A stretch of 61,168 bases of DNA from the NCBI GenBank assembly GCA_049651845.1, contig JBASCW010000106.1, forward strand, positions 1-61,168. The letters are read 5' to 3'. This stretch comes from RBG-16-66-20 sp049651845. GTDB taxonomy: Bacteria > Pseudomonadota > Gammaproteobacteria > Burkholderiales > SG8-39. Each line of letters opens with the position of its first letter. Position 1 is the stretch's first letter. The notes under the pieces are model-generated. The model was not told the DNA's origin and did not search any database. It was given only the letters and a program-made list of their open reading frames with translations. A program made the position numbers and the translations under genes. Below are positions 16,964 through 25,963 of the stretch, one piece after another.

Positions 16964-18478
16964 TCATGCGGCGACGGTGTACACGTGCACGGGCTCCGAT
17001 TTTCCCCTCACCGTGACCTCGCCGAGCGCGACGAACGCAAATCCGTCCCTGGCGAGCCGCCGCGTGCTCTCCGCTACGAGGATGTGCGTACCGTGCTCCT
17101 TGTTGAGCGCCTCGAGCCGCGCCGCCAGGTTCACCGCGTCGCCGTGGACCGTGTAAACGAGGCGGTGCTCCGCGCCGACGGGTCCAGCGATCACCCGCCC
17201 GGTGTTGATGCCGACCCGCGTGACGAACCGGACGACATCGCCGAACGTACGATGATTGACCTCGCGCTCGATGTCGAGCGCGGCGCGTACCGCGTTGGCG
17301 GCGTGTGCCGGATCTTCGAGCGGCACGTTGAAAGAGACCAGCAGCGCGTCGCCCTGTATCTGGGTGACGACGCCGCCATGGCGCTCAAAAATTTTGACGA
17401 TGCATGAAAAATATTCGTTCAGCAATTCGACCACCTTGGCTGGCGGAAGCTGCTCGGCGATTCGCGTGAATGCCTCTATGTCGGTGAACAGAATGGTCGC
17501 GATCCGCTGCTGAGGTTCGAGAGCACCCCGCTTCTCGAGGATCGCCTCGGCGATATGCTGCGGCACGTAGCGGCCGAAGGTCTCGCGCAGGAACTCTGTT
17601 TCCCGCAATCGCCCGACCATCCGGTTGAAGCGGTCGGTCAGAAGCCCCAATTCGTCATCCGACACGACCGGCGCGCGGGCCGAGAGATCGCCCGCGTCCA
17701 CGCGCTGCACTCCGGCGAGCAGCTCGCCCAGCGGCCGCAGCAGCCCCCGGCGGATGAAGAAAACCGCCACGGAGGTCATCGCGACCGCGCCGATCATGTC
17801 GAGCAGGAACGCCCGCCGCAGGTCGAGCCTCTGCAGCTCCTCGAGCTGATCCGCGAAGAAGACGTCAAAGAATACGAGGACGAACGGCACGGCGGCCGTC
17901 GCGAGGTACGCGACCAGGAGCTTCGTCACCACGCCGCCGCGGCCGGGCGCGACCTCCCAGCCGCAGAGGCGGTAGAGCTCGAGCTTGAGCGCGGAAACGA
18001 AATCGTCCACGAGGAAATACATGAAGAGCGCCATCAGCACCGCGTGGATTGACATGAGGAACACTTGGTACGCCAGCGCGAGGTGCGGATCGCCCGGAGC
18101 ACAGGTCGGGCACCCGAGATACTCGGTGACGAAGGGCGCCGCCATCACGACCACCGAGAGTGCAAACGTCCAGAGCGCCGAGAGGCGCGCGAGGCGCGCG
18201 ACGCGCCCCACGGCGGTTTGCCGATTCCCCTGCTCCGCGATGCAACGCCGCACCGGCCTGAAGAGAATCCACGCCGCGACCGCGTTCGCGAAACCGATTC
18301 CGAGCGCAACGCCGGATCCCGTCGCGGCCATATGCCCCGGATCGGCGCTGACCAGATTCTGTATCCAGCCGAACACCAGCGCGACCAGGCCAAGACTCGC
18401 CATGCGGGCGTAGTAACGCCAGGCAAGGCGCCGGGACGCGCCGTGAATCGAGGCTTGGATCGCGAAGTCCGCACTCAT
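16964..18478 (-). CDS. Membrane class III adenylate/guanylate cyclase with HAMP domain
   Basis: 504 residues. Several hydrophobic helices in residues 1-245; HAMP-like region at ~245-300 (RPLGELLAGVQRVDAGDLSARA); then a class III catalytic domain to ~500. Metal aspartates are in ILFTDIEAFTRIAEQ and VVTQIQGDALLVSFN, and HGDAVNLAARLE carries the conserved Asn. This should make cAMP (or cGMP) from the nucleotide triphosphate in response to a membrane signal. A periplasmic CPTC pair (YLGCPTCAPGD) could bind metal or sense redox, which would suit the copper island; that is inference. Confidence 0.9.
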   Translation of the reverse strand: MSADFAIQASIHGASRRLAWRYYARMASLGLVALVFGWIQNLVSADPGHMAATGSGVALGIGFANAVAAWILFRPVRRCIAEQGNRQTAVGRVARLARLSALWTFALSVVVMAAPFVTEYLGCPTCAPGDPHLALAYQVFLMSIHAVLMALFMYFLVDDFVSALKLELYRLCGWEVAPGRGGVVTKLLVAYLATAAVPFVLVFFDVFFADQLEELQRLDLRRAFLLDMIGAVAMTSVAVFFIRRGLLRPLGELLAGVQRVDAGDLSARAPVVSDDELGLLTDRFNRMVGRLRETEFLRETFGRYVPQHIAEAILEKRGALEPQQRIATILFTDIEAFTRIAEQLPPAKVVELLNEYFSCIVKIFERHGGVVTQIQGDALLVSFNVPLEDPAHAANAVRAALDIEREVNHRTFGDVVRFVTRVGINTGRVIAGPVGAEHRLVYTVHGDAVNLAARLEALNKEHGTHILVAESTRRLARDGFAFVALGEVTVRGKSEPVHVYTVAA

Positions 18479-18504
18479 CTAATCCGCCTTGCACCGGCAG
18501 GTTT

Positions 18505-19164
18505 TCACCGCGGACCGCGATACGTTCCGGCGCCCAGATAGCCGGTGCCGAGGAAATTGCTGGCCAACGGAGAAAAGTCGGGGCACTCGCGCTCGAGCCT
18601 GCGCCAGGGTCGAGTCAGGCCCCGACAGGTCGTCAAGTAACGACGCGCGCGCAGGGCCGTCCAGAGATTCAAAGGCGCCGCCCACCAGGGCAAAAATCGT
18701 GCGCCGGCCACGACGACACGCGCTCCGGGACGCGCATGCGCAAACAGCCGACTGAGCGCCGCAGCCGACTGCAGCACGTCGTGGGCATAGAAGAAAAGCG
18801 GCGCGTCGGCGCGTTCCTCGCAGGAGAACTCCTCCGCCGGCGCCTCGGCGAGGATGACGGTGTGCCCGATGCTTTCGTTCCGCACGCGCTGGCGCGCGAG
18901 CGCGAGCATCTCCGCGCTCTGCTCGAGACCGATGACGCGTCCGTTCAGCCCAACGCGGCGCGCCAACTCTGGCAGCATCGGTCCCGTGCCGCAGGCGACG
19001 TCAATCACGGTTTCACCCTCCCGCGAGCCCAGGAGCTCGATCGCTGGGCGCCTGGGCCGTTCGAGCCATTTGCAGCTCGCGTCATAGGATTCGGCGAGCG
19101 GCCGGCACGATCCGATCGCCGCGGCCCGATCCGGCGCGCCGCGCCGGCTGGGAATCAATCGCAT
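18505..19164 (-). CDS. SAM-dependent methyltransferase
   Basis: 219 residues. Motif I of class I methyltransferases is VIDVACGTGPML near residue 55, with the acidic residue of motif II in VIGLEQSAEML. The substrate is unknown; the C-terminal part (FARPGARVVVAGARFLPWW-type region) resembles small-molecule methyltransferases of the UbiE/ArsM type. The ATG at 19164 lies inside the end of a second frame that closes at 19155, which is probably the true 3' end of the upstream lipoprotein, so the two were likely coupled. Confidence 0.75.
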   Translation of the reverse strand: MRLIPSRRGAPDRAAAIGSCRPLAESYDASCKWLERPRRPAIELLGSREGETVIDVACGTGPMLPELARRVGLNGRVIGLEQSAEMLALARQRVRNESIGHTVILAEAPAEEFSCEERADAPLFFYAHDVLQSAAALSRLFAHARPGARVVVAGARFLPWWAAPLNLWTALRARRYLTTCRGLTRPWRRLERECPDFSPLASNFLGTGYLGAGTYRGPR

Positions 19165-19346
19165 GGCCGCAGCTTGGCGCGAAGGAAAAACAGTGCGGCG
19201 TCCTGCGCCCCGGCGGGGGCCACCGCCACGCACTCGTAGTTTGCACCAGGGACCTTGTCGAGAGCTTCGCCGCTCAGGCCGGGTTCTCCGAGCGGGCTAC
19301 CGGCCACGCCCTTGAACGTCTCGATGAAGCCTTCTGCCTCGGGCAC
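19155..19346 (-). other. Displaced C-terminal reading frame of the upstream lipoprotein (frameshift remnant)
   Basis: This 63-codon frame (from a GTG) reads PEAEGFIETFKGVAG... and ends LRAKLRPCD, overlapping the methyltransferase ATG by 10 bp. The upstream lipoprotein frame reads into it if one base is restored in the C-run at about 19340 (EILCP then EAEGF). The methyltransferase overlap and ordinary-looking protein sequence favour this as the original 3' end rather than a separate gene. Confidence 0.45.
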
Positions 19347-19888
19347 AGGATTTCGAGCGACACCTCCACCGATTGCAACGTATCCGGATCGGACTCTCCG
19401 CCACCGGTATGGCGTCCGATGTAACGTTTCGCGGCACTGCCCGCCTTCTCGATGAGTGAACGCTCCACCAGGCGGATCGAGGCGGCGCGCACGCGCAGCG
19501 CGAGGTCCGGCTCCACGCCGCCGGGTATCGCGAGCAGCGCCGGGTCCGCTTCCAGTGCGCGCAAGCAGCCGCTCTTCTCGGCGAGCGTGCGCGCGATCCG
19601 CGCCATGGGCGGAATGCGCAGCCGCGCATAGGGATCCATCTGCATTCCGCCCATCCCGCCCATCCCGCTCATGCCGCTCATGCCACCCATGCCGACACTT
19701 TCCGGCTGGGCCTCGACTACGATCACCGTGGCGAGCGGCGCAGCACAGCGTGCAAGCGTGGGCGGCGCCGCAGTTTTGACTGGGGCTGGCGCGGAAGCGC
19801 TCGGCGCCTCCGCGCCTGCAGGGACGCCCACGCAGCCCGCTGCCAACGCCATGGCCAAGCAGGCCAAGGCCTGTCGCAGCGGGGTCAT
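19274..19888 (-). CDS. Met-rich lipoprotein, probably frameshifted near its C-terminus
   Basis: 204 residues from the ATG at 19888, which overlaps the stop of the upstream CusF-type gene as ATGA. A lipobox signal (ALACLAMALAAGC) is followed by an Ala/Pro linker, a conserved-looking region with ATVIVVEAQPES, and a Met/Gly repeat (GMGGMSGMSGMGGMGG). Residues ~110-180 are helical. The last ~20 residues (PRQKASSRRSRAWPVARS) look like out-of-frame translation; the adjacent frame 19155-19346 gives a more natural end. The Met repeat suggests soft-metal binding. Function unknown. Confidence 0.6.
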   Translation of the reverse strand: MTPLRQALACLAMALAAGCVGVPAGAEAPSASAPAPVKTAAPPTLARCAAPLATVIVVEAQPESVGMGGMSGMSGMGGMGGMQMDPYARLRIPPMARIARTLAEKSGCLRALEADPALLAIPGGVEPDLALRVRAASIRLVERSLIEKAGSAAKRYIGRHTGGGESDPDTLQSVEVSLEILCPRQKASSRRSRAWPVARSENPA

Positions 19889-20337
19889 CGCCAGAACTGC
19901 CGCGATGGCTTGCCGCCGCCCATCTGCCCCATCATGCCCATGCACATCTCCTGCATGCCGGACATGTCGCCCCCCATCACGCCGCCGTGCATGCCCTCGT
20001 GGCTGCCGCGTGCGGAGGGCGCAACGGCCTGCGCGAGCGGAATGGCGCTGACGACGCGGTAGCCGCCATCCTCGCCGACGAACTCAAACGCGATCCTTCC
20101 GCCCGGCTGCAAGCGGTCGAACAGCGCCGCATCGCCGACCTTGAATTGCATCGTCATCGCCGGCCAGTTGAGGGCCACGACCGGCTCATGCGCCACCGAG
20201 ACGGCGCTCGCGCTGCGATCCACGTTCTGTACCACCCCGAGCGCGAAGTTCGACACGCTGGCCGGCGGGGCACCGAAAACGCCTGCGCCGGCAGCCAGGG
20301 CGGCGCCCGTCAATGAGGCGATCACGAATCTTTTCAT
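19885..20337 (-). CDS. CusF-type copper-binding protein with Met/His-rich tail (copy 2)
   Basis: 150 residues. Signal peptide MKRFVIASLTGAALAAGAG; CusF core with HEPVVALNWPAMTMQFKV (His, Trp and Met ligands), then RIAFEFVGEDGGYRVVSA. Unlike normal CusF it carries a ~50-residue tail rich in Met, Gly and His (EGMHGGVMGGDMSGMQEMCMGMM), with one Cys. That tail resembles Met motifs of copper carriers and could hold more Cu(I). A GAAAGGAG RBS precedes the ATG. It overlaps the lipoprotein start. Confidence 0.85.
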   Translation of the reverse strand: MKRFVIASLTGAALAAGAGVFGAPPASVSNFALGVVQNVDRSASAVSVAHEPVVALNWPAMTMQFKVGDAALFDRLQPGGRIAFEFVGEDGGYRVVSAIPLAQAVAPSARGSHEGMHGGVMGGDMSGMQEMCMGMMGQMGGGKPSRQFWR

Positions 20338-20379
20338 CGAACTCTCCTTTCTGTCATCAGTTGCTACAGGCGGCGGAAT

Positions 20380-20592
20380 TCAGCCAGCCGCGCGGTCACG
20401 TTCCATCCGATACCCGTGCGCACGCCAGCACGCCCGGATGTTCTTCAGCGCCGGCTTGTCCATCAGGCCGGCATGGGCCCGGAAACACGCGTCCATTTTT
20501 TCGGCGAACGATGGATCCTGCCCGGCGAACGCGAGATAAGACCAGGTCGAGAACGCACCGAACGCTACCGAAGCGATAAGCAGTTTTTTCAT
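20380..20592 (-). CDS. Small exported protein with two cysteines
   Basis: 70 residues. Signal-like N-terminus MKKLLIASVAFGAFSTWSYLAFAG, then EKMDACFRAHAGLMDK and NIRACWRAHGYRME: two CxxAH-like repeats (ACFRAH, ACWRAH) about 18 residues apart. These could bind metal, or heme in an unusual way, but CxxCH is absent. The RBS AAAGGAGATCGTC fits the ATG at 20592. It sits between copper-binding genes in the same direction. Family not recognised. Confidence 0.6.
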   Translation of the reverse strand: MKKLLIASVAFGAFSTWSYLAFAGQDPSFAEKMDACFRAHAGLMDKPALKNIRACWRAHGYRMERDRAAG

Positions 20593-20608
20593 GACGATCT
20601 CCTTTCCA

Positions 20609-20745
20609 TCAACGTTTGCTCCCTGTTTGAACCAATGCGCGGAGCTTCATGAGGAAGCACGCCGCCGGAATCACGATCATCGAAAGCACAGGCTTAGCGA
20701 TCGTGCCGCCGATCATCGGCGCCGCGCATCGAGGCGTGCATCGCG
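20609..20745 (-). pseudogene. C-terminal relic of a second CusA/CzcA RND pump gene
   Basis: On the minus strand the frame ending in a TGA at 20609-20611 reads RCAAPMIGGTIAKPVLSMIV then IPAACFLMKLRALVQTG. This parallels the end of the intact CusA nearby (RIAAPMVGGMVTAPLLSMFV then IPAVYLLLRRRELRARP). Nothing RND-like was recognised upstream of about 20745, so only the last ~40 codons remain. It lies about 0.5 kb downstream of the intact cusA, which suggests a past duplication or replacement of the pump gene. Confidence 0.7.
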
Positions 20746-20870
20746 ATTCCCGCGCTCACCTCAACCGCCTTGAGCCGCTCGCCACAGCGAGCACTGCCGC
20801 TCCGAGCCATGCCCTCAGTGGCACGGCTTCGCCTTCGCGCGCACGGAGTGGCGCAGGCGCGTAAGTGGCC

Positions 20871-21239
20871 TCACTTCATCTGCGTAATGGTGTAGTCCTT
20901 CCCGGACTGGACAAAGTCGAACTCCACCTTCTCGCCCTGCTTCACCTCATTGAGCATCGCCTTGTCCCTGACCTTGAAGGTCATGGTCATCGCCGGCCAC
21001 TTCATGCTTTCGACCGGGTCGTGGGCGATGGTGATGGTGCCCTTGTCCGAATCGACCTTCGATACGGTGCCCGAGCCCTTGTGAGGCTGGGACTTGCCTT
21101 TCTTCTCCGACTTCATGTCCATGCCTTGCATATCGCCTTTCATCTCCATGCCGCCCATGCCCGAGGACTGCGGGTGGGCAAGCGGCACTGCGAGAACCGA
21201 CAGGGCCGCGAGGAACGAGCAAGCAACGATGCGTTTCAT
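20871..21239 (-). CDS. cusF: CusF-type copper-binding protein (copy 3), end of the cus operon
   Basis: 122 residues. Signal peptide MKRIVACSFLAALSVLAVPLA, a Met-rich linker (GMGGMEMKGDMQGMDMKSEK), then the CusF domain with HDPVESMKWPAMTMTFKV and a strong C-terminal strand FVQSGKDYTITQMK. It begins 12 nt after the cusA stop with the RBS GAAAGGAAA, so it is the fourth gene of a cusCBAF order. Role: periplasmic Cu(I)/Ag(I) chaperone feeding the pump. Confidence 0.9.
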   Translation of the reverse strand: MKRIVACSFLAALSVLAVPLAHPQSSGMGGMEMKGDMQGMDMKSEKKGKSQPHKGSGTVSKVDSDKGTITIAHDPVESMKWPAMTMTFKVRDKAMLNEVKQGEKVEFDFVQSGKDYTITQMK

Positions 21240-21251
21240 TGAGGTTTCCTT

Positions 21252-24200
21252 TCAGGGCTGAAGAGAGTGCTGCAATGGCGCCGCCGGCCGCGCGCGGAGT
21301 TCGCGCCGGCGTAGCAGGAGGTAAACGGCGGGTATCACGAACATCGACAGCAGTGGAGCGGTCACCATGCCGCCCACCATCGGCGCGGCAATCCGCTGCA
21401 TCACCTCCGAGCCGGTGCCGCTTCCGTACATGATCGGCAGGAGGCCGGCGATGATCACCGCGACGGTCATCGCGATCGGCCGCACCCGCAGCGCGGCGCC
21501 TTCGACGATCGCCTCGCGAAGATCGTCGTCGTTGTTCAGGCGCCTTCCATCCTCGCGCGCCGCCACCGCCTGGTTGATGTAAAGCAGCATGACGACGCCG
21601 ATCTCTGCCGCGACCCCGCCCAGGGCAATGAATCCGACCGCCGCGGCGATCGACATGTGATAGCCGAGGAGGAACAGCAGCCAGAAACCGCCGACCAGCG
21701 CAAAGGGCAGCGTGGCCATGATGAGGAACGCATCGTCGAAACGCCGGAACGTCAAGTACAGGAGCACGAGGATGATCAGTAGCGTGGCCGGCACGACGAT
21801 CTTCAGCTTCTCCGTGGCGCGCTCGAGGAACTCGAACTGACCCGACCAGGAGATCGAGTGGCCCGGCGGAAGCTTGACCTCCTTCGCCACCGCCTGCTGC
21901 ATTTCTTTGACCGCGGAGCTCAGGTCGCGCCCGGCGAGATCGATGTACACCCAGCTCGAAAGCCGCGCGTTCTCGCTCTTCAGCATCGGCGGACCGTCGC
22001 TGATGCCGATCGCGGCCACGTCGCCGAGCCGGATCTGGGCGCCCTTCTCCGTCAGCACCGGCAGCGCGCGGATCTTTTCGACGGAGTCGCGGATCTCGCG
22101 CGGATAGCGCAGGTTGATCGGAAAGCGCTGCAGCCCCTCGACCGTTTCGCCGATGTTGTCCCCGCCGATGGCCGCGGAGACGATGCTCTGGACATCGGCA
22201 ATGTTCAGCCCATAGCGCGCAGCGCGGTCGCGGTCGATCTTCACGTCGATGTAGCGCCCGCCGCTCAGCCTCTCGGCGAACGCCGAGCTGACACCCGGAA
22301 CCTGCTTCACCACTCGCTGCACGTCCGCTGCGACGCGATCGACTTCCTGCAGGTTGGTGCCCGCGACCTTGACGCCCACCGGGCTCTTGATGCCGGTGGC
22401 CAGCATGTCGATGCGGTTCCGGATCGGCGGCACCCAGATGTTCGACAGGCCGGGCACCTTCACCGTTCGGTCGAGCTCCTCGACCAGCTTCTCGGGCGTC
22501 ATCCCGGCCCGCCACTCGCTGCGCGGCTTGAACTGGATCGTGGTCTCGAACATCTCGAGCGGCGCCGGGTCGGTCGCGGTTTCGGCGCGTCCAGCCTTGC
22601 CGAATACGCTCAAAACCTCGGGCACGGTCTTGATCAGGCGGTTTGTCTGCTGAAGAAGCTCGGAAGCCTTGCCGGCCGAAATACCCGGCAGCGCGGAAGG
22701 CATGTAGAGCAGATCGCCTTCGTCCAGCGGCGGCATGAATTCGCCGCCGAGGCGGGTCGCCGGGTAGACGCTCACCCCGATAACTACCAGCGCCGCGAGC
22801 AGCGTCGTCTTCGGGAATGCCAGCACGCCTCTCAGCAGCGGTTGGTAGAGCGCGATCAGGCCGCGGTTGAGCGGATTTTTCCTTTCGTCGGGAATCTGGC
22901 CGCGGATGAGATAGCCCATCAGCACCGGGATGAGCGTGACTGCCAGGCCCGCCGCTGCGGCCATCGCGTAAGTCTTCGTGTACGCGAGAGGCGAGAACAG
23001 GCGTCCCTCCTGCGCCTCCAGCGTGAATACCGGCACGAAGGATAGCGTGATGATGAGGAGCGACGAGAAGAGCGCCGGCCCGACCTGGGCGGCGGCCTCG
23101 CCGATCACATGCCACTGCTCGGCGCCTTCGAGCTTGCCGTCCGGGTGCGCATGATGCCAGGCCTCGATGTGCTTGTGCGCGTTCTCGATCATCACCACCG
23201 CCGCGTCGACCATCGCGCCGATGGCGATGGCGATACCGCCGAGCGACATGATGTTCGCGTTCACGCCCTGGTAATACATGACGATGAAGGCGATCAGGAT
23301 GCCGAGCGGCAGCGAGACGATGGCGACGAATGCCGAGCGCAAGTGGAAAAGGAATGCGAGGCACACCAGCGCGACGACGATGAATTCCTCTATGAGCTTC
23401 TGCTGCAGGTTCGACACCGCGCGTTTGATGAGCCCGGAGCGGTCGTAAACCGGCACAATTTCCACGCCCGCCGGCAGGCTCGTTTTCAGCGTCTCGATCT
23501 TCTTCTTCACCGCGTCGATCGTCTCGAGCGCGTTCTTCCCCGAGCGCATGACGATAATGCCGCCCGCCACCTCACCCTGCCCGTCCAGCTCGGCGATGCC
23601 ACGGCGCATTTCCGGACCGACCTGGATGCGCGCCACATCGCCGAGCCTGACAGAGACGCCGGCGTCGGTGGTCATGAGCGGGATCTTGCGGAAGTCGTCG
23701 AGCGACTGCAGGTAGCCGGAGGCGCGAACCATGTACTCCGCCTCGCCCAGCTCGAGCACCGAGCCGCCGGTTTCCTGGTTCGCACGGCCGACCGCATCCA
23801 TGACCTTCATGTGGGGAATGTTGAAGGCGCGCAGCCGGTCGGGGTCGAGCACGATCTGGTATTGCCGCACCATTCCGCCGACACTCGCCACTTCCGAGAC
23901 GTTCGGTACGGCCTTCAGCTCGTACTTGAGGAACCAGTCCTGCATCGCTCGCAGCTGGGAGAGATCGAGCTTGCCGCTGCGGTCCACGAGCGCGTACTCG
24001 TAGACCCAGCCCACACCCGTCGCGTCCGGCCCGAGCGAGGTCTTCGCCTGGGCGGGCAGCCTCGACTGCACCTGGTTAAGGTATTCCAGCACGCGCGAGC
24101 GCGCCCAATAGGGATCGGTTCCATCCTCGAACAGGATGTAAACAAAGGAATCCCCGAACATCGAGTAGCCGCGCACGACGCGCGCCGCCGGCACGGACAG

Positions 24201-24419
24201 CATCGTCGTCGCCAGCGGGTAGGTGATTTGGTTCTCGACGATCTGCGGCGCCTGGCCCGGATACGTGGTGCGGATGATGACCTGCACATCCGAGAGGTCC
24301 GGAATCGCGTCGAGCGGCGTACGCAGCATTGCCCACGTGCCCCATGCGGATACCATGAGGGCGGCGAGCACAACCAGCACCCGGTTGTGAATCGACCAGC
24401 GGATGACATTCGCGATCAT
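21252..24419 (-). CDS. cusA: CusA-type heavy-metal RND efflux pump (inner membrane)
   Basis: 1055 residues, full length for heavy-metal RND pumps. It begins MIANVIRWSIHNRVLVVL; has the large periplasmic loops; GAMVDAAVVMIENAHKH in the helix-4 region that carries the proton-relay Asp; and the C-terminal RIAAPMVGGMVTAPLLSM. Copper/silver-type features are LLYMPSALPGIS and NRIDMLATGIKSPVG, matching the positions of CusA Met ligands, so Cu(I)/Ag(I) rather than Zn/Cd/Co is favoured. It overlaps cusB as ATGA. It exports metal from the periplasm through CusC, driven by protons. Confidence 0.95.
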   Translation of the reverse strand: MIANVIRWSIHNRVLVVLAALMVSAWGTWAMLRTPLDAIPDLSDVQVIIRTTYPGQAPQIVENQITYPLATTMLSVPAARVVRGYSMFGDSFVYILFEDGTDPYWARSRVLEYLNQVQSRLPAQAKTSLGPDATGVGWVYEYALVDRSGKLDLSQLRAMQDWFLKYELKAVPNVSEVASVGGMVRQYQIVLDPDRLRAFNIPHMKVMDAVGRANQETGGSVLELGEAEYMVRASGYLQSLDDFRKIPLMTTDAGVSVRLGDVARIQVGPEMRRGIAELDGQGEVAGGIIVMRSGKNALETIDAVKKKIETLKTSLPAGVEIVPVYDRSGLIKRAVSNLQQKLIEEFIVVALVCLAFLFHLRSAFVAIVSLPLGILIAFIVMYYQGVNANIMSLGGIAIAIGAMVDAAVVMIENAHKHIEAWHHAHPDGKLEGAEQWHVIGEAAAQVGPALFSSLLIITLSFVPVFTLEAQEGRLFSPLAYTKTYAMAAAAGLAVTLIPVLMGYLIRGQIPDERKNPLNRGLIALYQPLLRGVLAFPKTTLLAALVVIGVSVYPATRLGGEFMPPLDEGDLLYMPSALPGISAGKASELLQQTNRLIKTVPEVLSVFGKAGRAETATDPAPLEMFETTIQFKPRSEWRAGMTPEKLVEELDRTVKVPGLSNIWVPPIRNRIDMLATGIKSPVGVKVAGTNLQEVDRVAADVQRVVKQVPGVSSAFAERLSGGRYIDVKIDRDRAARYGLNIADVQSIVSAAIGGDNIGETVEGLQRFPINLRYPREIRDSVEKIRALPVLTEKGAQIRLGDVAAIGISDGPPMLKSENARLSSWVYIDLAGRDLSSAVKEMQQAVAKEVKLPPGHSISWSGQFEFLERATEKLKIVVPATLLIILVLLYLTFRRFDDAFLIMATLPFALVGGFWLLFLLGYHMSIAAAVGFIALGGVAAEIGVVMLLYINQAVAAREDGRRLNNDDDLREAIVEGAALRVRPIAMTVAVIIAGLLPIMYGSGTGSEVMQRIAAPMVGGMVTAPLLSMFVIPAVYLLLRRRELRARPAAPLQHSLQP

Positions 24420-25963
24420 TTGGCGCCTCCGCGGCGGATGCTGCGCAACGTGAATTCGCCTTGCTTTTTCGCCTCGGCGTAGAGCTCGAATTCCACGCGA
24501 TCACCCGGCTTGATGGAGGCAAGCTGATTTCTGTCCTCGGCCTGGAACCCCATGGTCATGCGCGGCCACTTGAGCGCCGGGATGGGATCGTGGTCCAGCT
24601 CCACACGGCCGGACGACGGATCGAGGGACAAGACTTTCGCGGTCCCTTTGTGCACGGCGTCCTTGCCGGCGGTCGGTTCAGACATCGCCGTATCCCCCAT
24701 GCGCGCCTCGCTCGCCCGCAAACTCGCCTCCGAATCGATGAGGAACTGGCCGGAAACGACCACCTTCTGGCCGGCCTCGAGCCCTTTGCGGATCTCGGTC
24801 CGGCCGCCCGTCTCCATGCCGGTCTGCACCTCGGCCGGCGCGAACCTGCCGTCCGCCTGGGCGACGATCACGACGCTCCGCCTGCCGGTCTGGATGACCG
24901 CCTCCGAGGGGACTACGAGGATTTCCTTGCGCGCCGCGGGCGTGAAATTGACGGTCGCGAACATACCCGGGCTCAACTCGCCGCCCGGATTGGCCAGCTC
25001 GACCCGCGCCTTCAGCGTGCGTGTCGCGGCATTCACTTCCGGCAGGATCGCGCTGACCTTCCCCTTGAAAACCTTGCCGGGAACAGCCGGTGCGCGGGCT
25101 TCGACGGCATTGCCGACCCTCACCTGCCCCGCCTCGTTTTCACGCACCTCGGCGTTGACCCACACGGTGCGCAGGCCGTTGATGCGGTAGAGCGGCGCGC
25201 CCGACATCACCGTCATTCCCTCGCGCACGCCAAGCTCGGCGACCACGCCGTCGATGGGCGCATACACCACGAGCCGCGGCTGCAGCTTGCCGGTGGATTC
25301 CACCTGACCGATCTGCTGTTCCGTCATGCCGACGAGGCGCATGCGCTGGCGCGCGCCTTCGATCAGGCCTTCCATCCGCGTACCGGCCAGGCGCCGGGCG
25401 GACAGATACTCCTCCTGGGCCGCCACCCAATCCGGCACGTACAGCTCGGCGAGCGGCTGGCCCTTGCGGACCGCGTCGAGCGGCGCGCGCACATGGAGCT
25501 TTTCGACGAAGCCGTTCGCCCGCGCCTGCACCACCGCGACGTCGCGCTCGTTATAGGCGACGCTTCCCACGGCTTCGACCACGGGCGAGACCGCTCCCTT
25601 GGTGACCTCCGCGGTCCTCATGCCGAGGCTCTGCTGCATGCGCGAATCGACCGACACGCCCCCCGTGCTTCCGCCGGCGTCCTCGTACACGGGCACGAGC
25701 TGCATGTCCATGAAGGGCGACTTGCCGGGCTTGTCGAACTTCTGCCCCGGCACCATGGGATCGTGCCAATACAGGACCTTCTTGCCGCTGGACGGATCGG
25801 CGTCGCCCGGCTTCTGCGCCGCGCCCGCCGACGCGCCTGCTCCGGTGGCCGAAGCTCCGCCCGCCATCTGCATGCCGCGGCTCATGCCAAACCAGTACGA
25901 GCCGTATCCCGCCGCGGCAACGCCTGCAATGGCGAGTGCAACAGCAATCGTTCTTCGCTTCAT
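24416..25963 (-). CDS. cusB: CusB-type membrane-fusion protein with fused CusF domain
   Basis: 515 residues. N-terminal anchor/signal (RRTIAVALAIAGVAAAGYGSYW), a heavy-metal-binding segment YWHDPMVPGQKFDKPGKSPFM near residues 64-84, then lipoyl/alpha-hairpin/beta-barrel parts to ~410. After an acidic linker (SEPTAGKDAVHKG) comes a C-terminal CusF-like domain with HDPIPALKWPRMTMGFQ. The fusion puts a chaperone domain directly on the adaptor. The start at 25963 overlaps cusC as ATGA. Confidence 0.93.
   Translation of the reverse strand: MKRRTIAVALAIAGVAAAGYGSYWFGMSRGMQMAGGASATGAGASAGAAQKPGDADPSSGKKVLYWHDPMVPGQKFDKPGKSPFMDMQLVPVYEDAGGSTGGVSVDSRMQQSLGMRTAEVTKGAVSPVVEAVGSVAYNERDVAVVQARANGFVEKLHVRAPLDAVRKGQPLAELYVPDWVAAQEEYLSARRLAGTRMEGLIEGARQRMRLVGMTEQQIGQVESTGKLQPRLVVYAPIDGVVAELGVREGMTVMSGAPLYRINGLRTVWVNAEVRENEAGQVRVGNAVEARAPAVPGKVFKGKVSAILPEVNAATRTLKARVELANPGGELSPGMFATVNFTPAARKEILVVPSEAVIQTGRRSVVIVAQADGRFAPAEVQTGMETGGRTEIRKGLEAGQKVVVSGQFLIDSEASLRASEARMGDTAMSEPTAGKDAVHKGTAKVLSLDPSSGRVELDHDPIPALKWPRMTMGFQAEDRNQLASIKPGDRVEFELYAEAKKQGEFTLRSIRRGGAK

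Noticed and set aside
20947..23364. 805-residue minus-strand frame
   Set aside because: Out-of-frame reading of cusA and cusF in GC-rich DNA; Arg/Gly/Ala-rich and not protein-like.
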